Program-made: the position numbers and the translations under genes
Shown: positions 1-6,328 of the stretch, piece by piece
Layout: each line of letters opens with the position of its first letter
Position numbering within the stretch: the stretch's first letter is position 1
Notes under the pieces: generated by a model
Seen by the model: only the letters and a program-made list of their open reading frames with translations
Told to the model about the DNA's origin: nothing
Database searches by the model: none
From: JAHFLF01 sp964560145
Lineage (GTDB): Bacteria > Patescibacteriota > Minisyncoccia > UBA6257 > 1-14-0-10-44-23
DNA length: 31,203 nt
Direction of reading: 5' to 3'
Assembly: GCA_964560145.1 (NCBI GenBank)
Contig: CAZLKS010000008.1
Location: forward strand, 1-31,203

Positions 1-284
1 AGAATCGAAATGAGGAAATAGACGATGTAGATTACCAGGGGAATCAAAATTGCTAGCTTGATTAGTTCTTGCCACAGCTGCTCCGTTACTAGCAAGCTAT
101 CGATCATTTTGACGGCAAATCCAATACCGAGAATCGCAATGCCTATTGCCAATGAGATGAACCCCATTATACCGCTGAGTCCGATGCTCAGGAGATATAC
201 AAAAACAAGCGGAGCGGCAAGCATTATGCAGTATGACAAATATCGCGTAAAAGGATACTTATTTTTTATGACTATATTCTCCAT
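1..284 (-). CDS. Hydrophobic membrane protein, N-terminal part (runs off window)
   Basis: An open frame on the minus strand starts with ATG at 284-282 and is still open at position 1, giving 94 residues. The start is supported by an AGGA purine tract six bases upstream (TTAGGAAAAAAATG). The protein begins with a short charged stretch (MENIVIKNKYPFTRY) and then has hydrophobic segments at about residues 17-37, 38-58 and 77-94, separated by a short polar loop (KMIDSLLVTEQLWQEL). This is the layout of a multi-pass inner-membrane protein. No family-specific motif is visible and the C-terminus is missing, so no function is proposed. It lies downstream of, and in the same direction as, the tRNA-Leu(CAA) repeat array, so it could be read from the tRNA promoter. 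Confidence 0.6.
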   Translation of the reverse strand, partial: MENIVIKNKYPFTRYLSYCIMLAAPLVFVYLLSIGLSGIMGFISLAIGIAILGIGFAVKMIDSLLVTEQLWQELIKLAILIPLVIYIVYFLISI

Positions 285-311
285 TTTTTTCCTAAGCCGC
301 CTAATTAGATG

Positions 312-693
312 TGCCGCGGGTGGGAGTCGAACCCTTCGGTTACACTCAGGGCGAGTGGTGCGCTAAAACGATCTTCTACTGATGCTTGCACTGCTTGCCC
401 CGAGTATTTCCGAGGGGAGCCTGCCGAACTGCTTGCACTGAGCCTGTCGAAGTGTGCCGCGGGTGGGAGTCGAACCCTTCGAGGATACTCAGGGCGAGTG
501 GTGCGCTAAAACGATCTTCTGCTGATGCTTGCACTGCTTGCCCCGAGTATTTCCGAGGGGAGCCTGCCGAACTGCTTGCACTGAGCCTGTCGAAGTGTGC
601 CGCGGGTGGGAGTCGAACCCTTCGAGGATACTCAGGGCGAGTGGTGCGCTAAAACGATCTTCTACTGATGCTTGCACTGAGCCCGTCGAAGTG
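312..693 (-). repeat. Three tandem repeat units each ending in a copy of the tRNA-Leu 3' end
   Basis: Reading away from the tRNA 3' end (minus strand), three units follow directly. The last 23 nt of tRNA-Leu(CAA), namely the T-arm 3' part and the acceptor strand ending CCCGCGGCA, recur with their outer ends at 312, 455 and 598, the real tRNA end being at 694. Spacings are 143, 143 and 96 bp. The unit next to the tRNA lacks about 47 bp present in the other two. The non-tRNA part contains TTCGACAGGCTCAGTGCAAG and GCGCACCACTCGCCCTGAG, which resemble common REP-like palindromes. The most distal tRNA copy is followed by unrelated sequence. The two 143-bp units are almost identical, so expansion is recent or the array is kept homogeneous. 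Confidence 0.9.
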
Positions 694-776
694 TGCCGCG
701 GGTGGGAGTCGAACCCACATGCCCTTACGAGCGAACGATTTTGAGTCGTTAGCGTCTGCCATTCCGCCACCGCGGC
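694..776 (-). tRNA. tRNA-Leu (anticodon CAA)
   Basis: An 83-nt class II tRNA on the minus strand. The acceptor stem GCCGCGG/CCGCGGC is perfect with discriminator A at 694. The anticodon stem AACGA/TCGTT encloses the 7-nt loop CTCAAAA, giving anticodon CAA (codon UUG). A long variable arm (CGCTCGTAAGGGCAT) and the T-arm GTGGG-TTCGACT-CCCAC confirm tRNA-Leu. CCA is not encoded. The 5' end lies only 6 nt after the stop codon of the GIY-YIG gene, so it is probably co-transcribed with that gene from the promoter at 1097-1125. A duplicate of its 5' half lies at 1028-1077, and copies of its 3' end form the array at 312-693. Confidence 0.95.
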
Positions 777-782
777 ATTTGC

Positions 783-1019
783 TTATTTTATACGTTTTAG
801 GAACTCTTTGCCAGTTCCCGATTTCAGATACTCCTCTCGAATCCTCGCCTCGATCCTTGTTGGCCGCTCTTCGATATATAACATGTCGAAGGGTCGATAG
901 GGCGCAGTTGTTTTTACGTATCCACGCTGGTGCTGAAGAAATCTACGATTTACATTATCAGTTATACCGACATAAATGTATTTTCGTAATTGACTTAATA
1001 GGGCGTATACGTAGAACAT
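783..1019 (-). CDS. GIY-YIG domain endonuclease-like protein
   Basis: A 78-residue protein consisting of one GIY-YIG nuclease module. The family signature is visible as FYVYALLS followed about ten residues later by YIYVGITDNVNRRFLQHQ, with the invariant Arg and a His, and the downstream Glu is probably in YIEERPTRIEARIREEYL. Stand-alone proteins of this size belong to the UvrC-N/YhbQ-like group; cellular roles are mostly unknown, while relatives include homing endonucleases. The start at 1019 is chosen because MFYVYALL is the usual family beginning; a longer frame (GTG at 1085) would translate through the tRNA fragment. The gene lies between a broken 5' fragment of tRNA-Leu (1028-1077) and an intact tRNA-Leu (694-776), with 6 nt to the latter. 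This suggests it arrived with, or caused, the tRNA duplication. Confidence 0.85.
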   Translation of the reverse strand: MFYVYALLSQLRKYIYVGITDNVNRRFLQHQRGYVKTTAPYRPFDMLYIEERPTRIEARIREEYLKSGTGKEFLKRIK

Positions 1020-1027
1020 ATCTGGGC

Positions 1028-1077
1028 CGTTAGCGCCTGCCTGCCGGCAGGCAGGTCTGCCATTCCGCCACCGCGGC
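1028..1077 (-). pseudogene. 5' fragment of tRNA-Leu(CAA) interrupted by a 20-bp palindrome
   Basis: The minus strand repeats the first 30 nt of tRNA-Leu(CAA): the acceptor 5' strand GCCGCGG, the D arm GCGGAATGGCAGA and on to CGCTAACG in the anticodon stem, after which similarity stops. A perfect 20-bp palindrome (1036-1055) sits in the D-loop just before the 3' D-stem. The fragment cannot form a tRNA. It retains a good tRNA-type promoter upstream, so it is likely the original 5' end of the gene. Confidence 0.85.
1036..1055. repeat. 20-bp perfect palindrome
   Basis: CCTGCCTGCCGGCAGGCAGG is its own reverse complement. Comparison with the intact tRNA-Leu shows a clean insertion with nothing deleted on either side. 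From memory, this palindrome is frequent in Parcubacteria-type genomes and produces spurious 'PACRQAG' translations. Confidence 0.85.
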
Positions 1078-1096
1078 ATATTCACTGATAGAAACT

Positions 1097-1125
1097 ATTC
1101 TACTTGGTTTCTTGGTCAATTTCAA
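1097..1125 (-). promoter_or_regulatory. Sigma70-type promoter of the tRNA-Leu/GIY-YIG unit
   Basis: On the minus strand TTGAAA (1125-1120) is followed after 17 bp by TAGAAT (1102-1097). The predicted start near 1090 is about 13 nt before the 5' tRNA fragment. It overlaps the divergent parB promoter. Confidence 0.7.
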
Positions 1126-1145
1126 GAAACAGTTTATACTATAAT
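1112..1145 (+). promoter_or_regulatory. parB promoter
   Basis: TTGGTC (1112-1117), 17 bp, TATACT (1135-1140); a second hexamer TATAAT lies at 1140-1145. Either predicts an mRNA starting within about 8 nt of the parB ATG, that is leaderless or nearly so. Confidence 0.6.
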
Positions 1146-1154
1146 GAATTGAGT

Positions 1155-2036
1155 ATGAACCAGCCAGAAATTCAGGAACACGTATTTTTAATCGAGGTAA
1201 ACAAAATTACCCCGAATCCATATCAGCCACGTCGCGAATTTGACGAGGAGGAGCTCCGTAACCTTGCTAATTCGATTCGCGAGTTCGGTATTTTGCAGCC
1301 ACTGGTTGTAACTAAGATAGTTGAAGAGACCGAAGGGGCGATTACCGTTCGCTATCAACTCATTGCTGGTGAGCGTCGTTTTCGTGCTGCCCAGATAATT
1401 GGGCTCGAGCGAGTTCCGGCGGTTATCAAAAATGTTGCTCTCGACAAAGAGCGACTCGAGATGGCCATTGTTGAGAACGTTCAGCGCGCCAATCTTAACC
1501 CGATTGAATCAGCGCGTGCGTATAACCGATTAGCGGACGAGTTTAAGCTCACGCAGCGCGAAATCGCTCAGCGAATTGGTAAGAGTCGAGAGGTCATCGC
1601 TAACACGATGCGACTTCTTAATTTGCCATCAAACATTCAGGACGCACTTTCAGCGGGAAAGATTGGCGAGAGTCAATCGCGTCTTTTGCTGACGCTCGAC
1701 GACCCAGGGGCACAGCAGCGGCTCTTTATCGAAATCCTGAGCGGCAACTTGAGCGTGCGCGAGGTCAAAAATAAAATTGATTATCTGAAATCTGCGAGTC
1801 GACAAACCGACAGCCCGGCTAAATCCGTACCAGTTGATGCGGAAGCGGCGAGTATTCGTCAGCAGCTCGAAGAGGCGCTCGGAGCATCAGTAACGGTTGA
1901 GAAGGCCGGCGCAAGCGGCACCATCAAGATTCAATTCTCTTCACCCGAAGAGCTCTATGCCTTGATTCAAAAAATGACCGTGCAGAAGCAGAGTAGTGAA
2001 CAGCTGTTGCCAGACGCAGAAGCTTTTACAGTTTAG
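1155..2036 (+). CDS. parB: ParB/Spo0J-family chromosome partitioning protein
   Basis: This 293-residue protein has the ParB layout. The N-terminal nuclease-like/CTPase domain carries the PYQPRREFDEEEL box (residues 22-34) and GERRFRAAQ (72-80), whose Arg-rich motif binds CTP in the family. ENVQRANLNPIESA (108-120) and a helix-turn-helix (about 132-154, LTQREIAQRIGKSREVIANT) bind the parS centromere. A linker and a C-terminal dimerisation region follow. ParB loads on parS and acts with ParA and SMC in origin segregation. ATG 1155 is chosen because the conserved N-terminus begins right after it and the promoter lies just upstream; there is no Shine-Dalgarno sequence. No parA is adjacent. It converges on topA with 21 bp and no terminator between them. 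Confidence 0.9.
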   Translation: MNQPEIQEHVFLIEVNKITPNPYQPRREFDEEELRNLANSIREFGILQPLVVTKIVEETEGAITVRYQLIAGERRFRAAQIIGLERVPAVIKNVALDKERLEMAIVENVQRANLNPIESARAYNRLADEFKLTQREIAQRIGKSREVIANTMRLLNLPSNIQDALSAGKIGESQSRLLLTLDDPGAQQRLFIEILSGNLSVREVKNKIDYLKSASRQTDSPAKSVPVDAEAASIRQQLEEALGASVTVEKAGASGTIKIQFSSPEELYALIQKMTVQKQSSEQLLPDAEAFTV

Positions 2037-2057
2037 GAGTGGGCGAAGGAAGGGTGA

Positions 2058-4187
2058 TTAGGCCTCTTCTTCGGTTGGAGCCTCCTCTTTAGTTTTTTGT
2101 GCCTTAGTCGTTTTTGCCAGTTTCTTTTCAGCTTTTTCTGCCGCTATCTGCTCAGCTGTTTTAGTCGGGTCATTCCATGATGCCCAGTCACAACCACCTT
2201 CTTTTGCGTATTTACTGCAACCCCAGAAAGTCTTTTTACGACCACGGTGAGTCTGCTTAACGACGATGTCGCCCGTACCACACTTCGGGCACTTCATGCC
2301 GATGAGTAGCGGCTCAACCCGATTAACATTCTTAGCATTTTTACAATCAGGGAAGCCGGAGCAGGCCATGAATTTGCCAAAACGGCCGAACTTGATAATC
2401 ATCGGCTTACCACACTTTTCGCAAGTCTCATCGGTTGCTTCGTCGGTATGCTCCTTTTCAACGCTGGTGTATTTTTCGGCTAGTAGAATTGCGAACGGGT
2501 CGTAGAAGTCATGCAGCGGTTTTTGCCAAGCGATATTTCCTTCGGCGACGTCGTCAAGTTCTTTTTCGATTTCAGCAGTGAAGCCAATATCGACAACCTG
2601 CGGAAAGTGAGCGGTCAAAATGCCGTTCACCATCTCGCCGATTTCAGTCGGGAAGAAGCGACCGGCCTCTTTGCGGACATAATTGCGAGCCTGGATAACG
2701 GAGATGATGGCGACGTAGGTTGACGGGCGACCGATGCCGGCTTCTTCGAGCGTTTTAATGAGTTTTGCTTCGCTGTAGCGCGGCGGTGGTTCGGTAAAGT
2801 GTTGCGTGGGCACGACTTTTTCAAGATTCAATGAGTCGTTCTCGGCAAGAGTTGGCAGCACCTTTTCCTCGATGCTCTGGGGATACACTTTTAGGAATCC
2901 ATCAAACTTCATTGTGTTGCCATTAGCACGTAGGGAATAAACAGGACTTCCTTTCGCATTAGCCTCGATGTCGACGCTCGTTGCGTCAAAAATTGCCGGA
3001 GGCATCTGCGAAGCTAAGAAGCGTTGCCAGATTAGGCGGTAGAGTTTTCGGGCACCCTCGTCGCTCACCGCAAGTTCATCAGGGTGAATCAGCTTCGTTG
3101 GGCGAATTGCTTCGTGTGCTTCTTGGGCACCTTTAGCTTTGGTGTGGAAGGATTTTGTATCAACGTAATTGGCGCCAAACTTTTCAGTGAGGTAGTTGGC
3201 AGCGGCGGCTTGCGAATCCTTTGAAAGATTCAGCGAGTCCGTACGCATATAGGTGATGAAACCATTTTCGTATAGAATCTGCGCAATGGTCATCGTTTTC
3301 TTGGCGGAGTAACCAAGTCGGGTACTGGCAGTTTGCTGAAGTGTGCTGGTTGTAAATGGACCCGACGGATTCTTTTTCGTCTCGGTACGCTTAACGCTCG
3401 TGATTTTATAAGTGCTTTTTTCAAGGTCAGCAACAAGCTTATCTGCGGATTGTTTATGGGGAATATCAAAGCGCTCGATTGGCTTGCCATCGATGCGATT
3501 GAGGTCGGCCTCAAATGAAGTCGTTCCTTTTTTGAGGAGTGCGGCGATGCCCCAGTACTCATCGGGTTTAAAAGCACGAATTTCATTTTCGCGATCGACG
3601 ATGAGGCGGAGTGCGACGGATTGAACGCGTCCTGCCGAAAGACCCGGTGCGACCTTCTTCCATAGAAAAGGAGAGAGTTTAAAACCCACCAACCGGTCAA
3701 GAATTCGTCGAGCCTGTTGAGCGTCGACCATTTTTTGGTCGATAGTGCGGGGTGTGGCGAGCGCCTGCTTAATAGCACCTTCAGTGATTTCGTGAAAAAC
3801 AATTCGCTGGACCGGCTTACCCTCAATAACCGAAACAGAGTCACGTTTTGTTTTTGAGCCCTTACCTTCAAGTACCTGATGAAGGTGCCAAGCGATTGCT
3901 TCTCCCTCGCGGTCTTCATCGCTTGCGAGAATGATTTCCTTTGCTTTACTGGCGAGTTTACGCAAGTCGGAAACACGAGCTTTAGCTTTAGCGGGGATGA
4001 TATAGCGCGGGGTGAAATCGGGGCCGATGCCCGCGACAATTTCAGTAACGGGAATGTCTTTTTTGCGCTGGAGGCTTTTGGGAAGATCTCGGACGTGGCC
4101 GAATGATGATTCGACGCGATACTCTTTGCCGATGAACTTTGAGATTGTATTTGCTTTTGTCGGCGACTCAACGATAACTAGTTTCAT
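2058..4187 (-). CDS. topA: DNA topoisomerase I (type IA)
   Basis: At 709 residues this relaxes negatively supercoiled DNA by single-strand passage. The TOPRIM domain starts MKLVIVESPTKA with Glu7 and the acidic DEDREGEA (90-97). The active-site Tyr is in GFITYMRTDSLN (Tyr313). SAGRVQSVALRLIVDRE (184-200) is the typical DNA-binding segment. The C-terminus has two four-cysteine zinc modules (CEKCGKP...CSGFPDC and CPKCGTG...CSKYAKEGGC), fewer than the E. coli enzyme's set, and ends in a charged low-complexity tail rich in Lys, Ala and Glu. It starts 8 nt after the dprA stop, forming a dprA-topA operon, a common bacterial pairing. The start codon is fixed by the universal N-terminus; no SD is present. 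Confidence 0.97.
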   Translation of the reverse strand: MKLVIVESPTKANTISKFIGKEYRVESSFGHVRDLPKSLQRKKDIPVTEIVAGIGPDFTPRYIIPAKAKARVSDLRKLASKAKEIILASDEDREGEAIAWHLHQVLEGKGSKTKRDSVSVIEGKPVQRIVFHEITEGAIKQALATPRTIDQKMVDAQQARRILDRLVGFKLSPFLWKKVAPGLSAGRVQSVALRLIVDRENEIRAFKPDEYWGIAALLKKGTTSFEADLNRIDGKPIERFDIPHKQSADKLVADLEKSTYKITSVKRTETKKNPSGPFTTSTLQQTASTRLGYSAKKTMTIAQILYENGFITYMRTDSLNLSKDSQAAAANYLTEKFGANYVDTKSFHTKAKGAQEAHEAIRPTKLIHPDELAVSDEGARKLYRLIWQRFLASQMPPAIFDATSVDIEANAKGSPVYSLRANGNTMKFDGFLKVYPQSIEEKVLPTLAENDSLNLEKVVPTQHFTEPPPRYSEAKLIKTLEEAGIGRPSTYVAIISVIQARNYVRKEAGRFFPTEIGEMVNGILTAHFPQVVDIGFTAEIEKELDDVAEGNIAWQKPLHDFYDPFAILLAEKYTSVEKEHTDEATDETCEKCGKPMIIKFGRFGKFMACSGFPDCKNAKNVNRVEPLLIGMKCPKCGTGDIVVKQTHRGRKKTFWGCSKYAKEGGCDWASWNDPTKTAEQIAAEKAEKKLAKTTKAQKTKEEAPTEEEA

Positions 4188-4195
4188 GATATTTC

Positions 4196-5218
4196 TTAGA
4201 GATAATAGCTGTCTGCCCCTTCCTTTATAATGCCTTCGATGGTCAGTAGTGCTACTGCTTCATTTATAACAGCAGTGCCAAGCGATAGTCGCTCGGCAAT
4301 ACTGTCTACCGTAAGAGGCTTCTGTTCTATAGACAGTAGTTCTACTATACGCTGCTCTGTTCCGTCAAGAAAGGGTAGGGGCTGTGTATGAGTTTCTTCG
4401 GGTAGTATATGGAGCGCACTGAGAACTTCGGCGGGTGAGGTGACGAGCGTTGCGCCAGCACGAATGAGCGCGTGTGAGCCGACGAAGTTCTGGTTCGTTA
4501 TTGGCCCGGGTACGACAAGTACCTCCCGATTTTGGTCGAGGGCAAAACGGGCAGTTGAGAGTGTCCCAGAGCGCCCTGGTGCTTCGATGACGAGGATGCC
4601 GAGCGAAAGACCGCTGACAATACGATTACGTTCGATAAAAAATTGTCGGAGTGGCGGCGTGCCGATGGGGTACTCGGAAATTAATGTTCCACCAGATTCG
4701 AGTATCCGCTCGCCGAGACGCGTATTGGAGCGCGGCGTGATGTCATTTAGTCCGCTGGCTAAGACAGCTACTGTTTTGCCTTTGACTGCGAGAGCGGATG
4801 TGTGTGCCATGGCATCGACGCCAAAGGCAAGCCCACTGACGATGGTCATACTCGTACGAGCAAGCTCCCGCGCAAATGATTCTGCGGTTGCCAGACCGCT
4901 TTGACTAACGCGTCTGGTGCCAACAATCGCAATTTTCGGTGTATTGGTTATATCGGCGCCACGAATATAGATGCCGTGAGGAGCCCACGGCATTTCTTTA
5001 AGCAATGCAGGAAAGGCCGCATCAGTAGAAAGTAGTAGGCGAATTCCGTGTTTCTCCATTTCTTGCCACTGTCTGGTCGCTGCATCAACGGAGACGTTAA
5101 TCGTCGCTGCATTTGCAGCTGTCCAGCTTTGGTGTAGCTGATAAAGTTTTTTCAGCTTAAGGTGGCTGCCATGAAGGGAGATTGCCAGTGCATTGTAGTA
5201 AAGATGTTCTAAGGTCAT
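4196..5218 (-). CDS. dprA: DNA-processing protein DprA
   Basis: At 340 residues this has all three DprA parts: an N-terminal helical (SAM/HhH-like) region, the central Rossmann-like domain with IAIVGTRRVSQSG, VSGLAFGVDAMAH, FFIERNRIVSGLS and VVPGPITN, and a C-terminal winged helix (about 275-340). DprA loads RecA onto incoming single-stranded DNA during transformation and protects that DNA. Its presence alongside a PilO-like gene starting 19 bp away in the opposite direction fits a competence/type IV pilus context, a frequent theme in CPR bacteria. ATG 5218 lies 5 nt after a minus-strand TAGTAT hexamer, so the mRNA is probably leaderless. topA follows in the same operon. Confidence 0.95.
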   Translation of the reverse strand: MTLEHLYYNALAISLHGSHLKLKKLYQLHQSWTAANAATINVSVDAATRQWQEMEKHGIRLLLSTDAAFPALLKEMPWAPHGIYIRGADITNTPKIAIVGTRRVSQSGLATAESFARELARTSMTIVSGLAFGVDAMAHTSALAVKGKTVAVLASGLNDITPRSNTRLGERILESGGTLISEYPIGTPPLRQFFIERNRIVSGLSLGILVIEAPGRSGTLSTARFALDQNREVLVVPGPITNQNFVGSHALIRAGATLVTSPAEVLSALHILPEETHTQPLPFLDGTEQRIVELLSIEQKPLTVDSIAERLSLGTAVINEAVALLTIEGIIKEGADSYYL

Positions 5219-5237
5219 ATGATATACTAGTACTATA
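5219..5237. promoter_or_regulatory. Compact divergent promoter between dprA and pilO-like gene
   Basis: Only 19 bp separate two divergent ATGs. On the plus strand TATACT occupies 5223-5228, 9 nt before the pilO-like ATG. On the minus strand TAGTAT occupies 5229-5224, 5 nt before the dprA ATG. The two hexamers share the palindrome TACTAGTA (5225-5232). The -35 regions must lie inside the opposite coding sequences. Confidence 0.55.
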
Positions 5238-5768
5238 ATGTTTGTTTTTCAGGGATTTAAAAGAAAGTTATTCACACATGTCGGCATTGCAGCTGGAATT
5301 ATTGCCATTCTGGCATTATTCATTTTCTTGCTAAACCACGATATCAATGCACGGGTCGCAAAGATTGAGGGATTTAAAAAGGAGGTCGCCCTGCGAGCAC
5401 AAACTATTGAGCTGCTTACGGGTGCGAACAGCGACTTGAAACGTGCCGATGCGCTGATGTTGCACATGCGGAATCTGCTGCCCAACAAGGACCAGCTCAT
5501 CGATTTTCCGCGCGAGCTTCAGCGTGCCGCGAAGAACTACGCCGTTGATGTTGGCTTCTCGTTCGGTGCCGAGTCACCAGCAAGCGAAAAGGGCCCTGGT
5601 ATCATTAAATTCACATTGACCGCTTCTGGTGCCTATGACAATATCGTTGACTTCCTTAAAATTATAGAAACACATCGCTACTTGATTAGCCTTGATTCTG
5701 TCGATGTACATCGTTCTTCAAAAGAAGATTATTCACTGCTCACGAGCGGGCAAATCTATACGAAATAA
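5238..5768 (+). CDS. pilO: PilO-like type IV pilus assembly protein
   Basis: This 176-residue bitopic membrane protein has a short cytoplasmic N-terminus, one transmembrane helix (about 13-33, GIAAGIIAILALFIFLL), a coiled-coil stalk (35-85) and a ferredoxin-like periplasmic domain. The segment IIKFTLTASGAYDNIVDFLK followed by a conserved helix and strand (residues 127-155) is typical of PilO/GspM-like domains. PilO links the inner-membrane platform of the type IV pilus to the secretin complex or, in monoderms, serves as an inner-membrane clamp. The next gene also encodes a one-helix membrane protein and probably belongs to the same operon. The ATG is set by the leaderless-type -10 at 5223-5228. 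No pilM, pilN or pilQ is seen in this window. Confidence 0.75.
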   Translation: MFVFQGFKRKLFTHVGIAAGIIAILALFIFLLNHDINARVAKIEGFKKEVALRAQTIELLTGANSDLKRADALMLHMRNLLPNKDQLIDFPRELQRAAKNYAVDVGFSFGAESPASEKGPGIIKFTLTASGAYDNIVDFLKIIETHRYLISLDSVDVHRSSKEDYSLLTSGQIYTK

Positions 5769-5780
5769 TTCCAAAGTTTT

Positions 5781-6065
5781 ATGAGAATCAAAGATGGAAA
5801 AGGTAAAAAGGTCGAGCTCGTATTCTTGATTTCGGCTGGTGTGCTTACACTGGCACTTATTGCATATGTGCTTTGGCTGGTGCAGACACTGGTTGTTAAA
5901 TCCAATTCGGTCTTCGCGATTGATTTAAAGTCTACCGAGGGTGTGCCGACCTTTGATTTTGCCGGATACGAGAAACTTCTAGGTCCGACGCTCGTGCCTT
6001 CGGTTAGCAGTACGATTGGGACGGCCAGCAGTAGTCCAGTTAAGTCTTCTAGTACGAAGGAGTAG
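5781..6065 (+). CDS. Small single-pass membrane protein of the pilO-like operon
   Basis: A 94-residue protein with a basic N-terminus (MRIKDGKGKKVE), one strong transmembrane helix (about 13-36) and an external part ending in a Ser/Thr-rich low-complexity tail (SSTIGTASSSPVKSSSTKE). It starts 12 nt after the pilO-like stop, so it is probably co-transcribed. Size and topology resemble small accessory proteins of type IV pilus assembly, but no family motif is visible and no function is assigned. There is no SD sequence. About 68 bp without other features separate it from tRNA-Ile. Confidence 0.7.
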   Translation: MRIKDGKGKKVELVFLISAGVLTLALIAYVLWLVQTLVVKSNSVFAIDLKSTEGVPTFDFAGYEKLLGPTLVPSVSSTIGTASSSPVKSSSTKE

Positions 6066-6133
6066 GCTCATTGACTAAGGTGCCCTATTTGGGTAAGAAT
6101 AGTATCTACGTTCCTTGTTCTGGCGATAGTAGA

Positions 6134-6205
6134 GCGCGTGTAGCTCAGTGGTAGAGCATTTCACTGATAATGAAAAGGCCGGAAGTTCGATCCTTCCCAC
6201 GCGCA
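6134..6205 (+). tRNA. tRNA-Ile (anticodon GAT)
   Basis: A 72-nt cloverleaf with acceptor GCGCGTG/CACGCGC, discriminator A at 6205, D arm GCTC-AGTGGTA-GAGC, anticodon stem TTTCA/TGAAA around loop CTGATAA (anticodon GAT), and T arm GGAAG-TTCGATC-CTTCC. CCA is not encoded. A possible promoter (TTGACT at 6071-6076 with AAGAAT 18 bp downstream) lies upstream. A repeat ending in a second copy of this tRNA's 3' end follows at once. Confidence 0.95.
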
Positions 6206-6302
6206 CAGTTCGGCAGGCTCACTGCAAGCATCAATAGAATATCGTTTTAGCGCACCACTCGCCCTGAGCATGGTCGAAGGGTTCGATCCTTCCCACGCGG
6301 AC
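6206..6302 (+). repeat. tRNA-end repeat unit carrying the tRNA-Ile 3' end
   Basis: This is one unit of the same element found after tRNA-Leu(CAA), in the same orientation relative to its tRNA. It contains GGCAGGCTCA, TGCAAGCATCA, ATCGTTTTAGCGCACCACTC and GCCCTGAG, then a tRNA 3' end. Here that end is a copy of tRNA-Ile: GTTCGATCCTTCCCACGCG, 19 nt identical to 6185-6203, followed by GACCA. The copy thus appears to encode a CCA end, which the tRNA gene itself lacks. Confidence 0.85.
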
Positions 6303-6315
6303 CATTAAAGTATTG

Positions 6316-6321
6316 TATACT
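6316..6321 (+). promoter_or_regulatory. -10 element of the Gly-His protein gene
   Basis: TATACT ends 7 nt before the ATG at 6329, which predicts a leaderless or near-leaderless mRNA. No clear -35. Confidence 0.5.
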
Positions 6322-6328
6322 TACGCAC

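Noticed and set aside
312..693. CRISPR array
   Set aside because: The units are 96-143 bp and almost entirely repeated with no unique spacers, and the shared part is a tRNA 3' end.
309..770. Short overlapping frames with 'CRGWESNP'/'AAGGSRTL' repeats
   Set aside because: They are translations of tRNA-Leu and its 3' end copies; they lack start signals and vanish outside the repeat array.
1020..1085. N-terminal extension of the GIY-YIG protein through the tRNA fragment
   Set aside because: The extension encodes translated tRNA and palindrome sequence; the domain begins at MFYVYALL.
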